Assembly: GCA_020429485.1 (NCBI GenBank)
Contig: JAGQLK010000014.1
Location: 1-13,543 of the forward strand
Direction: 5' to 3'
Source: Candidatus Dojkabacteria bacterium
GTDB lineage: Bacteria > Patescibacteriota > Dojkabacteria > B142 > OLB20
Length of the DNA: 13,543 nt
Positions 7,809 to 13,543 of the stretch are shown here, one piece after another. Numbering within the stretch: position 1 is the stretch's first letter; each line of letters starts with the position of its first letter. Under the pieces are notes generated by a model that worked only from the letters and a program-made list of their open reading frames with translations, did not search any database and was not told where the DNA came from. The position numbers and the translations under genes are program-made.

Positions 7809-7908
7809 AATTGATACTTTAACAATTAATAAATATTCAGAAAACCAAGGACTAACCTTAGTTAATTTATTCGGAGAGATGTCTATTTTGAATTGAATTT
7901 TATGCAAA

Positions 7909-8053
7909 TATTACTACTTGTTTTCATTCAACCCCTGAGTAACTAATAGATAACTTGATAAGTTATAGAGAAGTTCTGGACGCACCCGCTGATAATTCGA
8001 TAACGTCCCCCTCGTTTTCCTCTTATTACTTTTAAAAAGAGGAACCATACGCT
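7909..8053 (-). promoter_or_regulatory. glmS ribozyme (glucosamine-6-phosphate-activated self-cleaving riboswitch)
   Basis: On the minus strand, directly upstream of glmS, I read the glmS ribozyme core. The predicted cleavage site is A8053|G8052, followed by GCGTATGG (family: GCGCCUGG). P1 is an 8-bp stem TTCCTCTT (8044-8037) / AAGAGGAA (8024-8017) with a 12-nt loop. Then comes ACGAGG (family: GACGAGG). P2 is GGAC (8008-8005) / GTCC (7981-7978), enclosing TTATCGAA and the block GCGGGTG, both matching the conserved core. The first bases GCGT could pair with GTGC (7985-7982), like the pseudoknot pairing of the family. Differences from what I recall of the consensus are GCGTA for GCGCC and TCAGCGG for UCGGCGG. 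The 3' part is less certain: a 7-bp hairpin ATAACTT/AAGTTAT (7966-7950) and a mismatched stem (7948-7938 with 7918-7909) may correspond to P3/P4. In characterised bacteria, GlcN6P binding triggers cleavage and lowers glmS expression. Confidence 0.85.
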
Positions 8054-8064
8054 TAAGAAATTTG

Positions 8065-8092
8065 TTTATACCTCCTATTTATTAAATTTAAA
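8065..8092 (-). promoter_or_regulatory. Putative promoter of the glmS ribozyme leader
   Basis: On the minus strand, TTTAAA (8092-8087) and TATAAA (8070-8065) are 16 bp apart. Initiation near 8058 would leave only about five nucleotides 5' of the predicted ribozyme cleavage site, consistent with the short 5' leader usual for glmS ribozymes. The AGGAGG at 8076-8071 falls inside the promoter spacer, is not transcribed in this model, and does not precede a start codon at usable spacing. The remaining bases between here and the stop at 8145 hold no gene and no strong terminator. Confidence 0.4.
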
Positions 8093-8144
8093 TATCTCTC
8101 GACTAATAGAGAACGAAGGTGCAAATATTTATCACAGAAAATGC

Positions 8145-9851
8145 TTAAGAAGGGGAGTATTGGGCTTGTAATTTATTGTTTACAGCTGCCATAAGTAATT
8201 GATCATCTCTATTTACACGCTGATCTTCAGACTGTGAATTCGAAGATGCTCTGCTATAAAGAACTCTATCGCACATGTTATTCCGAAGTGTGTCATATAA
8301 CCACATGGAGTCATAATAACGAGAGAGCAAATTATACAACGGGAAATGTTTCCAACCCCTACTTGCACTAATTACAAATCCATTATCAGCAGATACATCA
8401 TCCAGCACAGTAAGCAGACGTCTATTGGCATAAAGAATTCCTGTCTTTGCAGTAAATATCAGTGAGCCAATCATTGTGTCATAATCAGCTTCTTGTTCTT
8501 CAACAGCTCTCTGTACCCAATTTAGAATAGCTAGCACAGAGTCCTTGTATATTGAAGCAAAAGCTGGATTATATTCATTGGACGTAACAATACTAAGATC
8601 GATCTCCAACCCATCTGGACCTTCTACAATTGCATCTGTAAGAATAGTTAACATCTCTGCACTCAACACTTCTTCATATGTCTCATCACCCCATAAAGGT
8701 CTTCGATCTTCCACACCTAAATGATTTCTTTCATGGTGATCTATCATTACTAAGCCATTGAATGCCTCTTCTTCTGTTTCATACATTTCTGTAACAGAAA
8801 TGTCTACTCCGATGTGATCATTTAAATGATACCCCGCTCGATCTCGTCTTCCTTCAAGTGGTAAAAAAAATCGATTGGTTTTATAGTACCTTTCACGATC
8901 TGCAAATTGTGGATATCGTTGATTGATAAATTGGTTCATCAAGTTAACTCTATCTGATGCAGCATTTTCCATATCTGCTAGCAAAGAAAACACTTCATCT
9001 TGGAAATTATCATCGTATTCTACCTCCATTGCCAATGCCATCTGGCATAAACGTACATAATCCAAACATGCAAGATAGTATCTCTCAGCTTCATTAGGTC
9101 CGCCTATTACATTACCTGATCTACTTGACCTACGGCTTAGATTCTCAGCTCTCCTTGTATCAATCAAAGCTAATCCGTGATTATTAATATCATTTACAAC
9201 ATCTAGGATATAGGCGTTTAAAGTACGAACACCACCTTCTTGGGAATAGAGTAGATCTTCTCGCATCCATGGAAAATCTTCTAATATTTGCCTTACTGCA
9301 TCTTCTGGTGTTTGAATTCTTTCGATCTGATTAATACCACTCGATTCAAAATCCAACAATTCATCATCGACCATAGAAACTACCAGCTCATTTGTATCTA
9401 CTACGTGAGTGATATAGTTACCATGTGTTCCTGGAAATTCAACAGTTGCACCAAAAGGTACTACAAAATCTACATTATCGTGAGACTGACCACTTTTCCA
9501 ATGGATTCTACCTATAACGTGTACTCCATCATCATCGTCTGCTAAATTGAACTCAGCATTTTCACCTTGTCTAGTTACAAAAGCGAGTGTATCTGTTTGA
9601 GTACTTGCTACTTCTATAAAATTGATACCTAATACAAATGCTTCAAATTGATCATCTGTTTCTAGAAGCTCAACATTAGCACCATCACGGATATGTTTTA
9701 CATCGGCTCTTCCAACTGAAAGTGATCCATTATAAACACTCAAAACTACATCACCTCTCACAACATCTGTACCGTTTCTGTCACGACCAAATGCCAAGGT
9801 TCTATCTATAGTATTTATCGAACCTCCTATATTTTGTTCTCGCTCGCTCAT
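8145..9851 (-). CDS. Unrecognised HExxH protein (predicted metallo-enzyme), paralog of the preceding gene
   Basis: A 568-residue acidic protein with no signal peptide or membrane segment, so it should be cytoplasmic unless exported by an unusual route. Residues 1 to about 170 look beta-rich (short alternating hydrophobic strands, many D/G turns); the rest is mainly helical. The key feature is HERNH at 373-377, a match to the zinc-binding HExxH motif in a hydrophobic context (GLVMIDHHERNH), followed by TYEEVLSAEML (391-401) whose glutamates (E393, E394, E399) are candidate third metal ligands as in gluzincins. A second conserved histidine cluster, HLNDHIGVDI, lies at 342-351. The C-terminal half contains FVISASRGW (492-500). 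The same landmarks occur in order in the neighbouring paralog. I cannot name a family; peptidase activity is an inference from the motif alone. It is the last gene of the three-gene operon, 3 nt after its paralog. Confidence 0.7.
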   Translation of the reverse strand: MSEREQNIGGSINTIDRTLAFGRDRNGTDVVRGDVVLSVYNGSLSVGRADVKHIRDGANVELLETDDQFEAFVLGINFIEVASTQTDTLAFVTRQGENAEFNLADDDDGVHVIGRIHWKSGQSHDNVDFVVPFGATVEFPGTHGNYITHVVDTNELVVSMVDDELLDFESSGINQIERIQTPEDAVRQILEDFPWMREDLLYSQEGGVRTLNAYILDVVNDINNHGLALIDTRRAENLSRRSSRSGNVIGGPNEAERYYLACLDYVRLCQMALAMEVEYDDNFQDEVFSLLADMENAASDRVNLMNQFINQRYPQFADRERYYKTNRFFLPLEGRRDRAGYHLNDHIGVDISVTEMYETEEEAFNGLVMIDHHERNHLGVEDRRPLWGDETYEEVLSAEMLTILTDAIVEGPDGLEIDLSIVTSNEYNPAFASIYKDSVLAILNWVQRAVEEQEADYDTMIGSLIFTAKTGILYANRRLLTVLDDVSADNGFVISASRGWKHFPLYNLLSRYYDSMWLYDTLRNNMCDRVLYSRASSNSQSEDQRVNRDDQLLMAAVNNKLQAQYSPS

Positions 9852-9854
9852 GAT

Positions 9855-11564
9855 TTAAGGTTGATTAAACTGACTTTGGATTCTTGTATTAATTGTATCC
9901 AATAATAATTGATGTTCGTCAACTTCTACTGGTGTTGGTGCAGCTGACTCGGGTCTTGGGCCCGGACTTTTCTTCTTTCTACGGCCATCTCTAAAAACTC
10001 TATCACTAATCTCGTTCTCAAACATATTTCTAAGCTGCTCTCGATTATAATATCTGGCCAATGTATCGAAAATAGGCATATCATACCAGCCCCTTGAGCT
10101 ACTTATTACAAAACCATGATCTGCTACTGCGCCTGGAACACGTTGTAGTATTTTAGGTCTTGCTGCAAATATCCCGGTTCTAGCTGTAAACAATAATGAT
10201 CTAACTAAATGTTCATATGCTTGTGGAGTATCAGCTACTTTTTCAACCATCCTCAAAATTCTTTGAACTGATGAAAAATACGCTGAACGAAATCCTGGTT
10301 CATAATCATCCGAAGTAACAATACTTAGATCTAATTCAAGACCACTATCACCTTCCACTATCGCATCTGTAAGCACTGTCAACATTTCCGCCGTTAGCAC
10401 TTCTTCGTATGTATCATCATCACTGAGATCTAATCTTGTCTCAGATCCAATATGGTGCCTTTCGTGTGTATCTACACCCACAAGCGCTGCAAATGCGCCA
10501 TCTTCTGTTCTACCTTGCGGAATGGTGATATCCATACCAAGATGTGCATTGCTATGAACCCCGGATTTTGTCTCTGCAACCTCAGGAGGGGTAAAAAATC
10601 TATTACTTTTGAAATATCTTTCTTCTGTTGGTAGATGAGGGTACTTTTCTGATATAAATCTATTCATTAGATCAATATTACCTTGAGCTGCATTTTCTAA
10701 ATCTGCTAAAAGTGTGAATATTTCACTCTGAAAATGTTCATCTTGCGGGATTCCCATATTAATTCCTAATTGACACAATCTCACAAAATCAAGACAAGCA
10801 AGATAATACCTTTCTCCTTCCGTTTCTCTTCTTAATCGTCTGTCTGATCTATGTTGAATAGATGCAAGTCTTATCTCGTCTACATAACCAACGCCATGTT
10901 GATTAATATCACCAACTGCACCTTCAATATATATATTGAAGAATACGTCACCCCCCTCACGTGTATAAAGTAACTCTTCATCTAACCAAGGGAAATCTGC
11001 AAGTATTTGGTTCACTGCCTCATCGATAGTGTTAATTGGTTCCATTGTGAAGATTCCACCTGACTCATAATCTACATTATCTTCAACCAATCTAGTCACA
11101 ACTAATCTATCTGTATCTGCTATATGTGAAACGTAAATACCAGTAAATGCAACTACTGTACCACCCTTTGGCACCTTAAATCTTACCCAGTCTTTTGAGT
11201 TACGATTAGGCCAAATTGCATCACCCTCGAGTTCAATTTCATAATCATCTTCATCGGTAACAGCTAGAGTTACTTCTTCATTTGCAGGTGTATCAAAGTG
11301 TAAATTACCATCCTCAGAATCCTGGACTAGTGCAAAATCCAGTTGATCTACAAAAGGAGGGATCTGATTAGTATCTTGTAAAACCTCTAAATTTCCAGCA
11401 TTAGTAATAGCATGTAAATATGCATCTCCTGCACTTGCAAGTCCATCTTTTACGTATAGAACCTTTGATTTATGCGTAATTATCTGACCATGTCTATCAT
11501 AACCGTACGCAACGGTTTTATCTATAAGATTTTCTGGGCCAATATTTGGCTCTATTTCGCTCAT
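9855..11564 (-). CDS. Unrecognised HExxH protein (predicted metallo-enzyme), tandem paralog
   Basis: A 569-residue protein, paralogous to the next gene over its whole length. Both start MSExExNIG and end with a Q-rich helix. In the block after the HExxH motif, residues 385-418 here and 391-424 there match at 29 of 34 positions. It has HERHH at 367-371 (an HExxH match), TYEEVLTAEML at 385-395 with E387, E388 and E393 as possible third ligands, HSNAHLGMDI at 337-346 and FVISSSRGW at 485-493. Spacing from the last His of HExxH to the AEM glutamate is 22 residues in both copies. The N-terminal 165 residues are the most divergent part. A charged, proline-rich linker (about 527-548, RRKKKSPGPRPES) near the C-terminus is absent from the paralog. 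There is no signal peptide. The start codon overlaps the stop of the upstream Asp-box gene (ATGA, 11564-11561), so the two are translationally coupled. Confidence 0.7.
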   Translation of the reverse strand: MSEIEPNIGPENLIDKTVAYGYDRHGQIITHKSKVLYVKDGLASAGDAYLHAITNAGNLEVLQDTNQIPPFVDQLDFALVQDSEDGNLHFDTPANEEVTLAVTDEDDYEIELEGDAIWPNRNSKDWVRFKVPKGGTVVAFTGIYVSHIADTDRLVVTRLVEDNVDYESGGIFTMEPINTIDEAVNQILADFPWLDEELLYTREGGDVFFNIYIEGAVGDINQHGVGYVDEIRLASIQHRSDRRLRRETEGERYYLACLDFVRLCQLGINMGIPQDEHFQSEIFTLLADLENAAQGNIDLMNRFISEKYPHLPTEERYFKSNRFFTPPEVAETKSGVHSNAHLGMDITIPQGRTEDGAFAALVGVDTHERHHIGSETRLDLSDDDTYEEVLTAEMLTVLTDAIVEGDSGLELDLSIVTSDDYEPGFRSAYFSSVQRILRMVEKVADTPQAYEHLVRSLLFTARTGIFAARPKILQRVPGAVADHGFVISSSRGWYDMPIFDTLARYYNREQLRNMFENEISDRVFRDGRRKKKSPGPRPESAAPTPVEVDEHQLLLDTINTRIQSQFNQP

Positions 11565-13114
11565 CTATTAAGCTTTAATTGATTAATTCTGCCTAGATTT
11601 TTTAGGCAAAGGATTATAACAAGTGGAAGTAAAAATCTAAAGGAAATAAATGGGTCACCTGTATCTGCTAGTACCGCTAAAACTTCTATAGTGAACGAGT
11701 ATTCTCCTATGTTGTTTTCCTGATCATAAGCCCTTAGTTGAATAGTGTGAGTGCCTATACTTAAGTCGCTTATATCAATCATAAACTCTTCCATTAATTC
11801 ATCCAGACTTCCATCATTGCTTGGATAAGAAATCCATGGTCCTTCATCAATTCTATACTCCAATAAAACAATAGGTGTTTCAGAATCTAATACTGACAAA
11901 TCAAGAATCAATTCTGATCCGGAATTTATAGTAGAAGGTGGTGGGGTAGTAAATGAAAAAGTTGGACTAATCAAATCTCTATCTCTATAGATGTAATTAT
12001 AAGAGTCATAAGGAGTACCACCTGATACATGATAAGTATAAACAATATAGTTATCTTCCTTTGCTAAGTCTAAGGCAAAATCCAGTTGAGTAGCTGTAAC
12101 ACCCAAGTTTGAAATACTCCATACAGTCTCACCATATTTTAATTCTGCTACATTTAATTGAGAGTTTTTAACATAAGCTATAAGTAGATTGCCTTGAATA
12201 TCTACAGCCAATTTATTTGCAGTGCCTGAAGTAGATGTTGAATCAACAACCTCGGTTGTCCATACACCACTTTCTTCATAAGCTATATGTAGTAATCCAT
12301 CAACAGCATCAAAATAACTAAAAACTAGATTACCATCTAGATCAATTTCTGCAGAAATATTATTATCTGCATAATAATTTTCTGCACTAAATAATTCTGT
12401 TGTATTCCAACTAGTTCCGCCATCTGTTGATCTTGCTTCTTTGATTATCTCTGAAAAACCTCCATCTAAACCATAGTAGAAAATTACATAGTCACCATTG
12501 GTATCAATTATAAATTCAGTTCCATAGCCAGCTATATCGAGTGTCTGTTCACTCCAATTTACTCCTCCATCAGTTGATTTAGCAAATTTAAGAGAATCAT
12601 TATCCAAATCATAATATGCAACTAAATAGTTATTTGAGGCATCAATAGCAAAGGATGTCCAGTAACCAACATACGCAGTATTATCAATAGTATATTTACT
12701 CCAGGTTGCACCACCATCTGTACTCTTTGCAAATTTCAATTCTCCTAGATTATTATCAAGATAAGGCGAAACAATATCCCCATTATTATCAATTGTAATA
12801 TCAGAGAAATCACCTGTAGAAGTTAATGCATCTATATTTTCTGCTTCAACAGAACTACCCGCTGGAGTTATTTCATAGTAATAATATCTTTTAGGGATTA
12901 TGCCACCAGCAGCAATGCTACTTGAGTAGTTAATTGCAATATTGCCATTAGACCTTACATCTATTGACGGATAGTTATTATAAAAAAGAGATACACCAGT
13001 ATTTATGTTGAATAAATTGTCTGGGGTAGACCACGACTCAGCACTAACCTTAGTCAGGAAGGTTAGTAAGAAGATGTTTATAGAAAATAGAGCAACGATA
13101 AATTTTCTTTTCAT
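11561..13114 (-). CDS. Secreted Asp-box (BNR) repeat protein with LADTG sorting-like C-terminus
   Basis: A 517-residue exported protein. The signal peptide is 1-25 (MKRKF, a hydrophobic core, then VSA|ES as the likely cleavage site). Three Asp-boxes, SxDGGxxW, occur at 131-138, 180-187 and 229-236 within a repeated beta-strand pattern (AKSTDGG..W, IDxNGxY) through about residue 375, suggesting a beta-propeller like those of sialidases and other BNR proteins. No catalytic sialidase residues (FRIP arginine, nucleophile Tyr) are evident, so it is more likely a binding or structural propeller. Residues about 385-478 resemble an Ig-like/Y_Y_Y-type domain (LEYRIDEGPWISY; GTHTIQLRAYDQENN). The C-terminus has LADTG (482-486), a hydrophobic stretch (about 489-504) and a basic tail (KNLGRINQLKLNR), the layout of a sortase sorting signal. 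It is the first gene of an operon with the two HExxH paralogs. Confidence 0.78.
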   Translation of the reverse strand: MKRKFIVALFSINIFLLTFLTKVSAESWSTPDNLFNINTGVSLFYNNYPSIDVRSNGNIAINYSSSIAAGGIIPKRYYYYEITPAGSSVEAENIDALTSTGDFSDITIDNNGDIVSPYLDNNLGELKFAKSTDGGATWSKYTIDNTAYVGYWTSFAIDASNNYLVAYYDLDNDSLKFAKSTDGGVNWSEQTLDIAGYGTEFIIDTNGDYVIFYYGLDGGFSEIIKEARSTDGGTSWNTTELFSAENYYADNNISAEIDLDGNLVFSYFDAVDGLLHIAYEESGVWTTEVVDSTSTSGTANKLAVDIQGNLLIAYVKNSQLNVAELKYGETVWSISNLGVTATQLDFALDLAKEDNYIVYTYHVSGGTPYDSYNYIYRDRDLISPTFSFTTPPPSTINSGSELILDLSVLDSETPIVLLEYRIDEGPWISYPSNDGSLDELMEEFMIDISDLSIGTHTIQLRAYDQENNIGEYSFTIEVLAVLADTGDPFISFRFLLPLVIILCLKNLGRINQLKLNR

Positions 13115-13123
13115 ACTAGTTAA

Positions 13124-13152
13124 ATATTAATTAATTCAATCAATTTATGCAA
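13124..13152 (-). promoter_or_regulatory. Putative promoter of the Asp-box/HExxH operon
   Basis: On the minus strand, TTGCAT (13152-13147) and TAATAT (13129-13124) are separated by 17 bp, each matching four of six consensus bases. The ATG is only 9 bases beyond the -10, so the mRNA would be nearly leaderless. The local sequence is extremely AT-rich, so this is weak evidence. Confidence 0.3.
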
Positions 13153-13164
13153 TCAAGTAATTCT

Positions 13165-13173
13165 TGTTATAAT
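13165..13173 (+). promoter_or_regulatory. Extended -10 promoter for miaB
   Basis: TGTTATAAT is a perfect extended -10 (TG, one base, TATAAT at 13168-13173). Initiation near 13180 gives a leader of about 17 nt before the ATG at 13197, with no Shine-Dalgarno. A -35 match at 17-bp spacing (TTATGC, 13145-13150) is poor, as is common with extended -10 promoters. It overlaps the divergent promoter region of the Asp-box operon. Confidence 0.6.
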
Positions 13174-13196
13174 CACCAGAGTAGATAGTGTACTAA

Positions 13197-13543
13197 ATGA
13201 ATAAAAAATATTACATAAAAACTTTTGGTTGCCAGATGAATCATTCCGATAGTGAAAGATTTGCGACTGTAGTTGAAGAAATTGGATACGAACCAACAGC
13301 CAGCTATACAGAAGCAGACTTAATTGTGTTTAACTCATGCTCTGTTAGACAAAAGGCAGAAGATAGAATATTGGGACTTGGTAAAAAGATGAATTCACTC
13401 AAAGAGAAAAACCCAGAGTTAAAGTTGATTCTTACTGGGTGCATGGCTAGAAGAACATGGAAAGGCGCTAGTAAAACTGGATCACCAATCCAGATGACTC
13501 AACAAAGCAGGGGGGATGAATTGAAGGAACAAATGCCATGGAT
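13197..13543 (+). CDS. miaB: MiaB-type tRNA methylthiotransferase, N-terminal part (runs off the right edge)
   Basis: The frame opens with ATG at 13197-13199 and is still open at the window end (115 full codons). It encodes the N-terminal methylthiotransferase (UPF0004) domain: YYIKTFGCQMN at 5-15, FNSCSVRQKAEDR at 45-57, and LTGCMAR at 79-85. C12, C48 and C82 are the three cysteines that hold the auxiliary 4Fe-4S cluster. The radical-SAM CxxxCxxC motif and TRAM domain would lie beyond the edge. MiaB adds the 2-methylthio group to i6A37 of tRNAs reading UNN codons. GCQMN and NSCSVR favour MiaB over RimO or MtaB. Between CMAR and the usual RxxELKxxxPW segment there is an apparent insertion of roughly 17 residues (about 86-103). 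It diverges from the Asp-box operon. Confidence 0.9.
   Translation, partial: MNKKYYIKTFGCQMNHSDSERFATVVEEIGYEPTASYTEADLIVFNSCSVRQKAEDRILGLGKKMNSLKEKNPELKLILTGCMARRTWKGASKTGSPIQMTQQSRGDELKEQMPW

Noticed and set aside
7809..7907. Upstream ATG at 7907 extending GlmS by 33 residues
   Set aside because: It would place the catalytic Cys at residue 35 instead of 2, and the extra codons run into the 3' end of the ribozyme leader.
7915..8049. Short minus-strand ORF starting ATG at 8049 (MVPLFKSNKRK...) inside the glmS leader, with AGGAGG upstream at 8076-8071
   Set aside because: AGGAGG is 21 bases from the ATG, too far for a ribosome binding site, and lies inside the promoter spacer. The ORF coincides with the ribozyme core, whose structure explains the sequence better.
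8095..8112. Possible terminator after the HExxH operon (TCTCT / AGAGA stem with 8-nt loop on the minus strand)
   Set aside because: Five base pairs with no G/C-rich core and no T-tract after it. Not convincing as an intrinsic terminator.
11561..13114. Calling the Asp-box protein a sialidase
   Set aside because: Asp-boxes are structural and occur in many propellers. I see no FRIP arginine or catalytic Tyr/Glu arrangement.

Overview
The window looks like a chromosomal stretch from an AT-rich bacterium with a compact genome, most likely a member of the Patescibacteria / Candidate Phyla Radiation. This is an inference. It rests on tightly packed genes (2-6 bp overlaps and 4-bp ATGA junctions), no Shine-Dalgarno sequence at the starts inspected, promoters placed almost on top of start codons, an LADTG-type sorting signal, and several proteins with no family I can name. 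TGA is used as a stop at two operon junctions (2299-2301 and 11561-11563), which argues against the UGA=Gly code of Gracilibacteria and Absconditabacteria.

Layout. At the left edge the 5' end of a minus-strand membrane protein gene (1-163) diverges from a sugar nucleotidyltransferase with a left-handed beta-helix (252-1502, +). Converging on it is a minus-strand operon transcribed yvcK -> second nucleotidyltransferase/beta-helix protein -> inositol-monophosphatase-family phosphatase (4622 down to 1499). A small Nudix protein (4737-5162, +) diverges from yvcK and converges on a guanylate-kinase-like protein (5157-5996, -), which lies just downstream of glmS (6030-7808, -). The 336-bp gap upstream of glmS holds a promoter and what I read as a glmS self-cleaving ribozyme/riboswitch. 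Further right is a three-gene minus-strand operon: a secreted Asp-box protein with a C-terminal LADTG sorting-like signal, followed by two tandem paralogs of about 568 residues that both carry an HExxH zinc-peptidase-like motif (13114 down to 8145). At the right edge the start of miaB (13197-13543, +) diverges from that operon.

How the genes may work together. The left half reads as an amino-sugar and cell-envelope precursor module. GlmS makes glucosamine-6-phosphate and is apparently feedback-controlled by its ribozyme. Two GlmU-like proteins could make UDP-GlcNAc or related nucleotide sugars. YvcK homologs govern the split of carbon between glycolysis/gluconeogenesis and cell-wall precursors. 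The IMPase-family phosphatase could act on a sugar or inositol phosphate, possibly fructose-1,6-bisphosphate. The phosphoglucosamine mutase step is not in the window. The right half is an accessory operon of unknown function and is the best candidate for an undescribed system: one exported, probably wall-anchored protein plus two predicted metallo-enzymes without export signals.
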